Shown: positions 42,900-51,950 of the stretch, in pieces
How the letters are laid out: each line of letters starts with the position of its first letter
Numbering within the stretch: the first letter of the stretch is position 1
Assembly: GCF_006715395.1 (NCBI RefSeq)
Contig: NZ_VFNC01000001.1
Location: 1,550,001 to 1,614,000 of the forward strand
Direction: 5' to 3'
DNA from: Streptomyces sp. SLBN-31
Lineage (GTDB): Bacteria; Actinomycetota; Actinomycetes; Streptomycetales; Streptomycetaceae
Length of the DNA: 64,000 nucleotides
Notes under the pieces: model-generated
The model's input: the letters and a program-made list of their open reading frames with translations, nothing else
Database searches by the model: none
Told to the model about the DNA's origin: nothing
Translations under genes and position numbers: made by a program

Positions 42900-43934
42900 G
42901 TGACGGTGGTGGGGCTCGACGCCGGTGGCACCCGCACCCGCGCCGTGCTGGCCGACGCCGCCGACGGCGGCATCCTCGGCGAGGGCGCCGCCGGTCCGGG
43001 CAACGCCCTGACCGTCCCGCTGCCCCGGCTCACCGAGCACCTCGCGCAGGCCGTCGCCCGCGCGGTGCCGGAGTCCGCGCGGAGTGCCGTCGTGGCCGTG
43101 GCCGGAGGCTTCGCGGGCGCCACGGGCGGCGACGAGGACGACCCTGGGCGCCACAACGCCCTGACCGCCCTCACGGCCGCCCTGCGCCGTCTGGGGATCA
43201 CCACCGGACGACTCACCGTGAGTAGTGACATCGAGGCCGCCTTCGCCTCCGCGCCCGGTGCCCCGGCCGACGGCCTGGCCCTGGTCGCCGGCACCGGAGC
43301 GGTCGCGATGCGCATCACCGGCCGCCGCCGCGCGTTCACGGTCGACGGCGACGGCTGGCTCCTCGGCGACGACGGCGGCGGCTTCTGGATCGGCCGCGAG
43401 GCGGTACGGGCCGCGCTGCGGATGGCCGACGGTCGGGGCCCGGCGACCGTACTGGCGGAAGCGGTGGGGCGGGCGCTGGGCCTGCCGGCACGGGTGCTGC
43501 CGGGGCCCGGTTCCGGCGCTCCCCACAATGCCGGCGTCGACGGTTCGTCCGCCTGTTCCGGGGCGGACGAACCGTCGTACTGCGGCTGGACGCGCGCCGG
43601 GCGGGAGGCCTACCGCGGGCATCTGCTGCCCGTCGTCATGGCCGAGCCGCCGACCCGGCTGGCCCGACTCGCCCCGCTGGTGGCCGACGCGGCCCGGGAG
43701 CGGGACACCGTCGCGCAGACGATCCTCGACCGGGCCGTCGATCAACTCACCGACACTGTGCGGGCGTTGGCGCCGCGGGCGGGGGAGCGGGTCGTCGCGA
43801 CCGGTGGTCTGCTCGGCCCCGGCGGGCCGCTGACCGCTCCCCTCACCGCCCGCCTGGGCGCCCTCGGCCTCACCCTCGACCTGGTCGCCGACGGCTGCCC
43901 GGGTGCCGTGGCCCTCGCCCGTCTCTCCCTCTGA
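42900..43934 (+). CDS. BadF/BadG-type ATPase, N-acetylglucosamine kinase-like
   Basis: A 344-residue sugar kinase of the ASKHA fold. The phosphate-1 loop is VVGLDAGGTRTRAVLADA at the N-terminus, followed by VAVAGGFAGA, phosphate-2 segment LALVAGTGAVAMRI, WLLGDDGGGFWIGREAV and the late VVATGGLLGPGGP. The start is uncertain: ATG 42780 would add 40 residues whose codons lack the usual GC3 bias, while GTG 42900 begins right at the domain with GGGGGGCGAGGG upstream. It probably phosphorylates the amino sugar released by the GH3 enzyme. An unusual loop with two Cys (SSACSGADEPSYCGW) sits in the middle. It is convergent with the RpiR gene. Confidence 0.85.
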   Translation: MTVVGLDAGGTRTRAVLADAADGGILGEGAAGPGNALTVPLPRLTEHLAQAVARAVPESARSAVVAVAGGFAGATGGDEDDPGRHNALTALTAALRRLGITTGRLTVSSDIEAAFASAPGAPADGLALVAGTGAVAMRITGRRRAFTVDGDGWLLGDDGGGFWIGREAVRAALRMADGRGPATVLAEAVGRALGLPARVLPGPGSGAPHNAGVDGSSACSGADEPSYCGWTRAGREAYRGHLLPVVMAEPPTRLARLAPLVADAARERDTVAQTILDRAVDQLTDTVRALAPRAGERVVATGGLLGPGGPLTAPLTARLGALGLTLDLVADGCPGAVALARLSL

Positions 43935-43981
43935 CCGCACCCGTGAAGGAACCGCTCGCATGCTCAGGCGTGCGGGAGGGC

Positions 43982-44866
43982 TCACCTCGTCCGGCGTGAC
44001 TTCACCGCGTGCTGCGGGGTGATGTGGTCGGTCAGCGCCAGGGAGGCGCTCGCGCGCTGGTAGGAGAGCTGGGCGACCCGGACGTACAGACAGTCGACGA
44101 TCATCAGGACCGAGTGGCGGCCACCGATGCTGCCGGTGCGGAAGCTGGTCTCCGAGGTGGCCGAGATCAGCCGGATGCCGGCGGCCCGGGCCAGCGGCGA
44201 ACGCGGGTCGGTGGTGATGGCGATCGTGGTGGCGCCGCGCTCGCGGGCCATCTCGAACGGCTCCAGGGTCTCGCGGGTCGCGCCGGAGTGGGAGATCCCC
44301 ACGGCCACGTCGGCCGGGGTGAGCAGGGCCGCGGAGGTGGCCGCCCCGTGCACCTCGGTCCAGCCGCGCACCGCGCAGCCGATACGGAACAGCCGCGTCT
44401 CCGTCTCCTGCGCCACCGCGCCGCTGCCGCCGACGCCGTACACGTCGATACGGCGGGCCTTGGCCAGCGCCTGGGCCGCGCGTTCCAGCGCGTCCAGGTC
44501 GAGGCGGTCGACGGTCTGCTGGATCGCGCGCAGGTCCGCGCTGCCGACGATCTGGACGACCTTCTCCAGGCTGTCGTCGGGCGAGATCTCGGAGATGATC
44601 TCGGCGGAACCCCAGTCGGAGGCCTCGCCGCGGCCGCGCTCCTGCGCCAGCTCGATCAGCAGGTGCTGGTAGGAGTCGAGGCCGATCGCCCGGCAGAAAC
44701 GGGTCACCGTGGCCTGCGAGGTTCCCGTTCGGCGGCCCAGCTCGGCGGCCGAGCAGTGGGTGACGCCGGCTGGGTCCGCCAGGATCAGCTCGCCGACCTT
44801 CCTCAGGGAGCCGGTCAGGCGCGGCAGCTCCGTGCGGATCAGTGTGGTGACGTCCGTGGAGGGCAT
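43982..44866 (-). CDS. RpiR-family transcriptional regulator with SIS domain
   Basis: A 294-residue regulator. The N-terminal helix-turn-helix (~1-80) has HCSAAELGRRTGTSQATVTR and FCRAIGLDSYQHL. A SIS sugar-phosphate-binding domain (~120-270) has RIDVYGVGGSGAVAQET and AVGISHSGATRETLEP. MurR-like members sense MurNAc-6-P or GlcNAc-6-P. It is divergent from the SIS-domain gene (190-bp gap) and next to the GH3 and kinase genes, so it probably controls this amino-sugar set. Confidence 0.92.
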   Translation of the reverse strand: MPSTDVTTLIRTELPRLTGSLRKVGELILADPAGVTHCSAAELGRRTGTSQATVTRFCRAIGLDSYQHLLIELAQERGRGEASDWGSAEIISEISPDDSLEKVVQIVGSADLRAIQQTVDRLDLDALERAAQALAKARRIDVYGVGGSGAVAQETETRLFRIGCAVRGWTEVHGAATSAALLTPADVAVGISHSGATRETLEPFEMARERGATTIAITTDPRSPLARAAGIRLISATSETSFRTGSIGGRHSVLMIVDCLYVRVAQLSYQRASASLALTDHITPQHAVKSRRTR

Positions 44867-45010
44867 GAGGAGAAGGTATCAGCCACCCTTGATGGCAAGA
44901 TTTGAATACCAGGACCGGATCAAGGTGCGAGTCGTATGGCCCTTGCTGCCTCATTGTCCGCGAACTCGAGGCGTGTGATTTATTGATTCGCGAGTTGGGT
45001 ACTACGGGGT

Positions 45011-45046
45011 GAATGAATCCACCACTGGGAATGAATCCACCACTGG
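45011..45046 (+). repeat. Perfect 18-bp tandem duplication in the leader of the SIS gene
   Basis: GAATGAATCCACCACTGG occurs twice head to tail (45011-45028, 45029-45046), immediately before GGGGAG (45045-45050), the ribosome binding site of the SIS gene. The copies are in frame with an upstream GTG at 45009 and would read NESTTG twice, but the better start is GTG 45057, which puts the duplication in the untranslated leader. Confidence 0.85.
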
Positions 45047-45056
45047 GGAGTGTCGC

Positions 45057-45821
45057 GTGTCCGTCGAGTCCGTGAGCGCCGAGGGCTTCGCGCGAGAGGC
45101 GCTGGCCGTCCTGACGCAGATCACCGCCTCCGCGCGCGACGAGGTCGCGGGCGCCGCCGGGCTGATCGCCGACTGCGTGCGCTCCGACGGCGTCATCCAG
45201 GCCTTCGGCACCGGCCACTCCCAGGCCATCGTCCTCGAACTCGCGGGCCGCGCGGGCGGATTGGTGCCCACCAACCGCCTGAGCATCGCCGACCTCGTCC
45301 TCTACGGCGGCGAGGACCCCGCCGTCCTCGAGGACCCGCTCCTGGAGCGCCGGGCGGGGGTGGCCGAGCGGCTGTACGGCCTCGCCGCCCCACGCCCCCA
45401 GGACCTCTTCGTGATCGTCTCCAACTCGGGCGTGAACAACGTCGTCGTGGAGACGGCGCTGCTCGCCAAGGAGCACGGGCACCGGGTGCTGGCCATCACC
45501 TCGCTCGCCCACACCCGGTCCGTTCCGGCCGGACACGCCGGCGGGAAGAAGCTCGCCGACATCGCCGACGTCGTGCTCGACAACCGGGCGCCGCGCGGGG
45601 ACGCGCTGCTGGAACTGCCCGGCGGCGGCTCGGTGTGCGCGCTGTCCACCCTGACCGGCGTAATGCTGGTGCAGATGGCGGTGGCAGAGGCGTCCAGGAT
45701 GCTCCTCGACGCCGGTGAGCGGCCGCCGGTGTACGTCTCGGCCAATGTGCCCGGCGGGTACGAGGGCAACCTGGAGCTGGAGAAGCGCTACGCCGGACGG
45801 ATCCGCCGCACGGCCGGTTGA
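45057..45821 (+). CDS. SIS-domain sugar-phosphate protein (UPF0309 type)
   Basis: A 254-residue single-SIS protein. The phosphate-binding part appears as GVIQAFGTGHSQAIVLELAG and LFVIVSNSGVNNVVVETALL. MurQ-type catalytic Glu motifs are not obvious, so etherase activity is not claimed; relatives are annotated as UPF0309. GTG 45057 has GGGGAG six bases upstream and is preferred to GTG 45009. Together with the divergent RpiR regulator, kinase and GH3 enzyme it suggests handling of a phosphorylated amino sugar. Confidence 0.85.
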   Translation: MSVESVSAEGFAREALAVLTQITASARDEVAGAAGLIADCVRSDGVIQAFGTGHSQAIVLELAGRAGGLVPTNRLSIADLVLYGGEDPAVLEDPLLERRAGVAERLYGLAAPRPQDLFVIVSNSGVNNVVVETALLAKEHGHRVLAITSLAHTRSVPAGHAGGKKLADIADVVLDNRAPRGDALLELPGGGSVCALSTLTGVMLVQMAVAEASRMLLDAGERPPVYVSANVPGGYEGNLELEKRYAGRIRRTAG

Positions 45822-45990
45822 CTCCGCCGCCGGTGAGCGGTCCCGGGCCGGCTCCCGCGGGAGACCTCGCGCCACAGGTGTTCGGTGTTGTGGCGTGGGT
45901 CACACCGGGTCTAGGGTGAAACCGCTTGGAGGCCCCGCCGGGGGCGAGCCGATCGGCGGCGCGTCACCGGACCGGCTCCAGGCGAGGGAA

Positions 45991-48795
45991 GTGATCTCGT
46001 TGTCCGTCCCCTGGGACGACATCGGCGGGCTCGTCGATGCCCATGAACGATTCCTGACCGGTGCGCGCGTCGAGGCGGACGTACGGGGTCCGGTGCTCGA
46101 CTCCTGGAAGCGGTGCCGCTCCGCCGGGCTCGAACCGGACCGGCTCCTGGTTCCCTACGCGCCCGGCCTGAGCCTGGACGAGCGGTTCCTGCGAGCGGCC
46201 GAGCCGGTGCTCGAGACGCTGACCGCCTCACTTGCCGAGGTGGGCATGGCCATCGCGCTGTGCGACGCGCGGGGCCGCATGGTGCGGCGGTTCGGCGGCG
46301 ACCGGCAACTGCGCGACCGGCTCGACGCGGTGAGCTTCGCCCCCGGCTTCGACGCCTCCGAACCGGTCGTCGGCACCAACGGCGTCGGCACCGCCCTCGC
46401 CGAACGCGGCCCCGTCTACGTCGTCGGCCGCGAGCACTTCGCCGACTGCCTGCAGCCCTTCGCCTGCGCGGGCGCCCCCGTCCGCGATCCGCTCAGCGGG
46501 CGCATCGAGGCCGTCCTGGACCTGACCTGTCTGCGGGACGACGGCGACCCCACCATGCTGCGGCTCGTCCGCGAGGCCGCCCGCGACATCGAGGCCCGGT
46601 TGCTGGAGCAGGCGACACGACGCGAACGAGCGCTGCTCGCCGCGTACCGGCGGGCCGGGCCCCAGCCGGGCGGCGCGGGGCGAAGGGACGAGCGCGCTGC
46701 CACCGACGGCGAGGCCCTGGACCGCATCGACCTCGCCCTGCTGCGCGAACGCGCCGAGGAACTGCTCGCCTCCCCCCGCCGCACCCTGGACGAGGTCGCA
46801 CTGCCCGACGGACGCGTGGCCACGCTGCTGCGACGCCTGGTCCGCAGCGCGGACGGGGAGTTGGGCGTGGCGGTCGAGGCACGTGTTTCCGGCGGGGCCC
46901 GTGTGACGGGACTGGGCGGAAAGGCGGTCGCGACGGACACGGGCGTCCGTGACGGGGTGCGCCCGCCGAAGCCGTCCGCCGTGTCCGCGCGCCTGGTCAC
47001 CACGCCGGTATCCGCCGCTCCGGTCGCCACCGCGCCCCCGGAGACCGTCGGGGACATCCTCGGCGGTGACGGGAGCCGGCTGTTGCTGGTGGGGGAGCCC
47101 GGTGTCGGACGGCTGGCCGTGCTGGCGCGCAGGCGGCTGGAGCTGCTGCACGAGGCCGGGGTGCGCATCGGCACCACCCTCGACGTGGCGCGCACCGCCG
47201 AGGAGCTGACGGAGGTGACCTCCCCCGGATTCGCCGACTTCGTCGCCGTGGACCTGCCTGACGCGGTGCTGCGGGGCGAGGAGCCAGGACCGCTCGGCGC
47301 GCGGACTCGGCTGCGCCGGGTGGCCCTGGGCGCCGTACACGAGGAGTCGCATCTGTGGTCCGTGGGGGACCCCGTCGCGTACGTGGCGTCGACGCCGCAG
47401 GCCCGCTGCCTGGAGAGCGGACGGGCCGTGCTGGAACCCGTGCTCTCGGACGCGGGCGGCTGGAAGGCACAGGACCCCTCAAGGCTGGAGCGGACTCTCG
47501 CGGCCGGCATCCACTCCCTGATCACCGTGCCGCTGAGGGCCCGCGGCACGACCCTCGGCGTGGTCTCCTTCTACCGGTCCGAGAAACCCGCCCCCTTCGA
47601 GGACGACGACCTCTCCCTCGCCCAGGAACTGGCGAGCCGCGCCGCGATCTGCATCGACAACGCCCGCCGCTACACCCGCGAACACCACACCGCCCTCACC
47701 CTGCAGCGCAGCCTGCTGCCCAGGGGGCGGCCGGAACAGAGCGCCGTCGAGGTCGCCCACCGCTATCTGCCCGCCCAGGCGGGCGTGGGCGGCGACTGGT
47801 TCGACGTGATCCCGCTCTCCGGCGCGCGGGTGGCGCTGGTCGTCGGGGACGTGGTGGGGCACGGCCTGCACGCGGCCGCCACCATGGGCCGGCTGCGCAC
47901 CGCCGTGCACAACTTCTGCGCCCTGGACCTGCCGCCCGACGAACTCCTCACCCACCTCGACGATCTCGCCGGGCGCCTGGACCGGGGTGAGGGCTGGGCG
48001 GTGGAGAGCGGCCTGGCCGACTCCGGCATCGTCGGGGCGACCTGCCTCTACGCCGTCTACGATCCGGTGTCCCGGCGCTGCACCCTCACCCGCGCCGGGC
48101 ACCCCCTGCCCGCGGTGGTACGGCCGGACGGCACCGTCGAGTTCGTCGACCTGCCCGCCGGGGCGCCCCTGGGCCTGGGCGGCATGCCCTTCGAGACCGT
48201 CGAGCTGGAGCTGGCCGCGGGCAGCCAACTGGTGCTCTACACCGACGGGTTGGTCGAGGACCGGCTGCGGGACATCGACACCGGACTGGACCGGCTGCGC
48301 ACCGTCCTGGCCGTTCCCGAACGGGCGCCGGAGGAGACCTGCGAGGCCGTCCTCGACGCCCTGCTGCCGGCCCGGCCGACGGACGACGTGGCCCTCCTCG
48401 TCGCCCGCACCCATGTCCTCGGCCCGGACCGGGTCGCCCAGTGGGACCTGCCCAGCGACCCCGCGGTCGTCTCCGCCGCCCGCGCCGCCGTCACCGAACA
48501 GCTCACCGCCTGGGGCCTGGACGACCTCGCCTTCACCACCGAACTGGTCGTCAGCGAACTGGTCACCAACGCCATCCGGCACGCCCACGGCCCCGTCCAG
48601 CTGCGCCTGTTGCGCGACCGGGCCCTGATCTGCGAGGTCTCCGACGGCTCCGGCACCTCCCCCCGCCTGCGCCGGGCCCGCACCGAGGACGAGGGCGGCC
48701 GCGGCCTGTTCCTGGCCGCCCGGCTCACCGAGCGGTGGGGCACCCGGTACACGCCGGAGGGCAAGGTGATCTGGACGGAACAGCCATTGCCGTGA
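45991..48795 (+). CDS. Multidomain GAF-GAF-PP2C phosphatase-HATPase signalling protein
   Basis: A ~934-residue cytoplasmic protein. An N-terminal region like that of AcoR-type regulators (VLDSWKRCRSAGLEPD) leads into a first GAF domain (~70-210, VVGTNGVGTALAERGP). After a linker comes a second GAF (~393-560), then a SpoIIE/RsbU-type PP2C phosphatase (~569-805: GVGGDWFDVIPL, VVGDVVGHGLHAAAT, YTDGLVED, DDVALLVAR) and a C-terminal RsbW-like HATPase (~808-934: VVSELVTNAIRHAHG, GGRGLFLAARL). It may both dephosphorylate an anti-anti-sigma factor and bind or phosphorylate partners. The start could also be TTG 46000. No sigma factor gene is adjacent. Confidence 0.9.
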   Translation: MISLSVPWDDIGGLVDAHERFLTGARVEADVRGPVLDSWKRCRSAGLEPDRLLVPYAPGLSLDERFLRAAEPVLETLTASLAEVGMAIALCDARGRMVRRFGGDRQLRDRLDAVSFAPGFDASEPVVGTNGVGTALAERGPVYVVGREHFADCLQPFACAGAPVRDPLSGRIEAVLDLTCLRDDGDPTMLRLVREAARDIEARLLEQATRRERALLAAYRRAGPQPGGAGRRDERAATDGEALDRIDLALLRERAEELLASPRRTLDEVALPDGRVATLLRRLVRSADGELGVAVEARVSGGARVTGLGGKAVATDTGVRDGVRPPKPSAVSARLVTTPVSAAPVATAPPETVGDILGGDGSRLLLVGEPGVGRLAVLARRRLELLHEAGVRIGTTLDVARTAEELTEVTSPGFADFVAVDLPDAVLRGEEPGPLGARTRLRRVALGAVHEESHLWSVGDPVAYVASTPQARCLESGRAVLEPVLSDAGGWKAQDPSRLERTLAAGIHSLITVPLRARGTTLGVVSFYRSEKPAPFEDDDLSLAQELASRAAICIDNARRYTREHHTALTLQRSLLPRGRPEQSAVEVAHRYLPAQAGVGGDWFDVIPLSGARVALVVGDVVGHGLHAAATMGRLRTAVHNFCALDLPPDELLTHLDDLAGRLDRGEGWAVESGLADSGIVGATCLYAVYDPVSRRCTLTRAGHPLPAVVRPDGTVEFVDLPAGAPLGLGGMPFETVELELAAGSQLVLYTDGLVEDRLRDIDTGLDRLRTVLAVPERAPEETCEAVLDALLPARPTDDVALLVARTHVLGPDRVAQWDLPSDPAVVSAARAAVTEQLTAWGLDDLAFTTELVVSELVTNAIRHAHGPVQLRLLRDRALICEVSDGSGTSPRLRRARTEDEGGRGLFLAARLTERWGTRYTPEGKVIWTEQPLP

Positions 48796-48798
48796 CCC

Positions 48799-50106
48799 TC
48801 ACCAGCCCGTCAGCAGCAGGTGGTTGACGAGCAGGGCCAGCACCGCCTGGGCCGCGAGCCAGACGCGCGGGCGGGGCAGTGCCGCGCACGCCGGAAGCAG
48901 CCACACCGCGAACGGCAGCCAGATGCGCTCCGTCTCCGCCTTGCTCATCCCGGACACGTCGGCGACCAGCAGCGCGAGGAACGCGGCGGCCACGAGCGTC
49001 CCGAGGGCGTCGGCGCGCGACACCCGCGTCCGGCGCAGGCCCGCGACCGTCGCCGGACCGACGATGAACACCGTGCAGGCCAGGTTGGCCCACACCCAGT
49101 AGCCGTAGGGCCGTACGCCGCCCGCTCCTTGGCGGTAGCGGGTGACCAACAGGCGGTACGCCTCCCACCAGTCGAAGCCCAGCACGGTGAACACGACCGG
49201 GACGACGGCGAGTCCGGCGAGCAGGAACGGGAGGGGACGGGTGCGGTGCGCGCCGAGCAGGAGGACGGCCCCCGCGATCAGCGCGAAAAGCGTGAGGCCG
49301 TAGGACAGGTAGGCGGTCAGCCCGAAGAGGAGGCCCGAGGCGAAGCCGGCCGCGGCCGCACGGCGGCCGGTCACCGCCAGCGCCAGGAACGCCACCGCCC
49401 ATGCGGCGACCGCGGTGAAGTACCCGTCGGCCGACGTGCCCACCCACACCGCGCCCGGCGTCAGCACCAGGAACGGCGCGGCGCGGCGGGCCCGGTGCTC
49501 GTCGGCGAGCGCGCGCACGGCGATCAGGACCGCCACCGCGGCCGTCGTACCGACCGTGATCACGAACGCGCCCGCCCAGCCGCCGCCGCGCAGGCCCGCG
49601 TGGTCCAGGAGGACGAAGGTGAGGGTGGCGCCCGGCGGGTGGCCCGCGACGTGGGCGGGCCAGTTGGCGGGCGCGTCGATCAGGATGTGCTGGTCGAAGT
49701 CCCGCAGCGCGCGCGGGATGTCGTGGAAGCGGTCGATCACCCGGAGGTACTCGTTGCGCGTCGTCAGCTGCTCGGCGACGCCCCGGTACCAGCCGTCGAC
49801 GAGCGCGAGCGACCACGTCCAGGCCATCGACGCGCCCCAGACGGCCAGGAGCAGCGGACGCCAGGGGAGACGGGCGGCGAGCGCGGGGCCGTAGGCGATC
49901 GCCGCGACCGCCACGGCGATCGCGGCCGGGGTGCCGGGGCCCACATGCGGATCCCAGGTCGCCAGGAGCGGCGGCCACCCCACGCGGAGCGAGCCGTCAC
50001 GGTGCTGGATCGCGGTGCCGATCGTCACCGCCGCCAGGACGAGGAGCACGGCCGCCGCGACGGCGTACAGATCACGGCGGGATGCGTGAGAAGGAGGTGG
50101 GGACAC
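48799..50106 (-). CDS. Polytopic membrane protein, glycosyltransferase (GT-C)-like
   Basis: A ~435-residue integral membrane protein with about ten helices. A long extracellular loop (~90-150) contains RFHDIPRALRDFDQH and the conserved WPAHVAGHPPGATLTFVLL, a loop arrangement seen in polyprenyl-phosphate-dependent GT-C mannosyltransferases. The Asp expected in the first loop may be that of LATWDPHVGPG or LVDGWYRG. Substrate and activity are inference. GTG 50106 is the likely start. It is convergent with the signalling protein (3 bp) and divergent from the molybdopterin oxidoreductase. Confidence 0.75.
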   Translation of the reverse strand: MSPPPSHASRRDLYAVAAAVLLVLAAVTIGTAIQHRDGSLRVGWPPLLATWDPHVGPGTPAAIAVAVAAIAYGPALAARLPWRPLLLAVWGASMAWTWSLALVDGWYRGVAEQLTTRNEYLRVIDRFHDIPRALRDFDQHILIDAPANWPAHVAGHPPGATLTFVLLDHAGLRGGGWAGAFVITVGTTAAVAVLIAVRALADEHRARRAAPFLVLTPGAVWVGTSADGYFTAVAAWAVAFLALAVTGRRAAAAGFASGLLFGLTAYLSYGLTLFALIAGAVLLLGAHRTRPLPFLLAGLAVVPVVFTVLGFDWWEAYRLLVTRYRQGAGGVRPYGYWVWANLACTVFIVGPATVAGLRRTRVSRADALGTLVAAAFLALLVADVSGMSKAETERIWLPFAVWLLPACAALPRPRVWLAAQAVLALLVNHLLLTGW

Positions 50107-50220
50107 GCCGACGACGCTAGGGCGCGCAGCACCGCCCGGAGCGCTGACATGCGTGGACGTCAGAGTTTCGTCATGGTTCGCAAGCCCCTTCCCGGGGGCG
50201 CGCGGACCTACGGTCGGGGC

Positions 50221-51486
50221 ATGGAACCGTCGCGTTTCTCTCCCTTCTCCCCCCGCTTCTGGCGCAGCCCGCTGCGGGGCCCCTGGCTCACCTCGGTGCT
50301 CGGTGTCGTCCTGCTCGTCGGGATCACCGCGCTCTTCGTGACCGGGCTGCTGTCCTACGCCGCGTACAACCCGGGCCTGGCCCCGGTGAACGACAAGACG
50401 CCCGACAAGGGCGTCCTCGGCTTCTACCTGTTCGCCTGGCCGACCCACCCGCACTGGCTGTACCGGCTCACCCAGGGCGTCCACGTCACCCTCGGGATCA
50501 CCCTGATCCCCGTCCTGCTGGCCAAACTCTGGTCGGTGGTGCCCAGGCTGTTCACGCTGCCGCCGGCCCGCTCCCTGGCCCACGCCCTGGAACGGCTCTC
50601 CCTGCTGCTGCTCGTCGGCGGCGGCCTGTTCGAGTTCGTCACCGGCGTGCTCAACGTCCAGCTGGACTACGTCTTCCCCGGCTCCTTCTACCCGCTGCAC
50701 TTCTACGGCGCCTGGATCTTCTTCGCCGCCTTCGTCGCCCACGCCGTGCTGAAGACGCCGGCCGCCTTGCGCAACCTGCGGCAAATGCGGGACGAGCGTG
50801 CGGAGCCGGCCGAGGTGACCGAGCGCGCCGAGCCCACCGGGCTGACCGCCCCGGACCCGGACCCGGCGACCGTCTCCCGGCGCGGCGCGCTCGGCCTGGT
50901 CGGCGGCGGCTCGCTGCTGCTGTTCGCCACCACGGCCGGGCAGAGCGTCGACGCGCTGCGCTGGACGGCGCTCTTCGCCCCGCACGGCCGCAGCGACCCG
51001 GGCGGCGGACCCGGCGGCTTCCAGATCAACAAGACCGCCGCCTACGCCGGGATCCGCCCCGCCGAGACCGGCGAGGACGCCTGGCGGCTGGTGGTGAAGG
51101 GGCGCGGCGGAACCGTCCGGCTCAGCCGCGCCGAGCTGCTGCAGATGCCCCTGCACAGTGCCGCGTTGCCCATCGCCTGCGTCGAGGGCTGGTCGACCTC
51201 CGACCAGTGGTGGCGTGGCGTACGGCTGCGGGACCTCGCCGCGCTCGTCGGCCACGACACCGATCCGCCCGACGTCCTCGTCGAGTCGCTGCAACGGCAC
51301 GGCGCGTTCCGCCGGGCCGCCCTGCGGGCCAACCAGGTCGCCGATCCCCGTTCCCTGCTCGCCCTGTCCGTCAACGGCGAGGACCTCACCCCCGACCACG
51401 GCCACCCGGCGCGGATCATCGTGCCCGCGGCACCCGGTGTGCTCAACACCAAGTGGGTGGCCGCGCTGACCTTCGGAGACCTGTGA
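50221..51486 (+). CDS. Membrane-anchored molybdopterin-dependent oxidoreductase (sulfite oxidase/MsrP-like)
   Basis: A 421-residue fusion. The N-terminal half is a four-helix b-type cytochrome-like membrane domain (~25-185) with His in HPHWLYRLTQGVHVTL and HFYGAWIFFAAFVAHAVLK that may bind haem. After a linker and further hydrophobic stretch (~222-240), the C-terminal oxidoreductase domain (~270-421) has LPIACVEGWSTSDQWWRGV with the Mo-ligating Cys, and ARIIVPAAPGVLNTKWV. Family members reduce or oxidise S- or N-oxides at the cell surface. The next gene starts within its stop codon (TGATG). Confidence 0.9.
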   Translation: MEPSRFSPFSPRFWRSPLRGPWLTSVLGVVLLVGITALFVTGLLSYAAYNPGLAPVNDKTPDKGVLGFYLFAWPTHPHWLYRLTQGVHVTLGITLIPVLLAKLWSVVPRLFTLPPARSLAHALERLSLLLLVGGGLFEFVTGVLNVQLDYVFPGSFYPLHFYGAWIFFAAFVAHAVLKTPAALRNLRQMRDERAEPAEVTERAEPTGLTAPDPDPATVSRRGALGLVGGGSLLLFATTAGQSVDALRWTALFAPHGRSDPGGGPGGFQINKTAAYAGIRPAETGEDAWRLVVKGRGGTVRLSRAELLQMPLHSAALPIACVEGWSTSDQWWRGVRLRDLAALVGHDTDPPDVLVESLQRHGAFRRAALRANQVADPRSLLALSVNGEDLTPDHGHPARIIVPAAPGVLNTKWVAALTFGDL

Positions 51487-51950
51487 TGCGCCCCAGGATC
51501 GTCATCGGCAGCCCGCTCCAACTCCTGCTGCTCGTCTGCTCGTTCGCGCTCGCGGTGTACGCGGGCGTGCGACTGCTGGACGGGGACTGGTTCGGCGTCG
51601 CACTGTGGTTCGTGGGCGCGGCGCTCCTGCACGACCTGGTGCTGCTTCCGCTGTACGCGGCGGCGGACCGCGCCCTGGTGAAGGGCGCCGGAGCGCGCGG
51701 GCGGCGGGCGGTGGCCTATGTGCGCGTGCCCGCCGCGCTCTCGCTGCTGCTCCTGCTCGTGTGGTTCCCGCTGATCAGCGGGCAGGTGGCAGGCCGTTAC
51801 GGCCATGCCACCGGCCTGTCATCGGACGGCTATCCGGCCCGCTGGCTGCTGGTGAGCGCGGCATTGTTCGGCGGCTCGGCGCTGCTGTTCGTGCTGCGGG
51901 CGTCGCACCGGCGCAGGGCGACGAAGCAGCGGCCGCCGGCCGCCCACTGA
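51486..51950 (+). CDS. Small four-helix membrane protein
   Basis: A 154-residue hydrophobic protein with four predicted helices (~12-30, 33-55, 78-98, 115-138) and a basic tail (RASHRRRATKQRPP). It is not recognised beyond that. Its ATG overlaps the TGA of the molybdopterin oxidoreductase by one base, so it is co-translated and may serve the same redox or envelope process. Its last 121 bp overlap the 3' end of the convergent methyltransferase gene. Confidence 0.8.
   Translation: MRPRIVIGSPLQLLLLVCSFALAVYAGVRLLDGDWFGVALWFVGAALLHDLVLLPLYAAADRALVKGAGARGRRAVAYVRVPAALSLLLLLVWFPLISGQVAGRYGHATGLSSDGYPARWLLVSAALFGGSALLFVLRASHRRRATKQRPPAAH

Noticed and set aside
45057..45821. MurNAc-6-phosphate etherase (MurQ) assignment
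   Set aside because: The length and the missing etherase motifs fit the UPF0309 group better; only the SIS fold is claimed.
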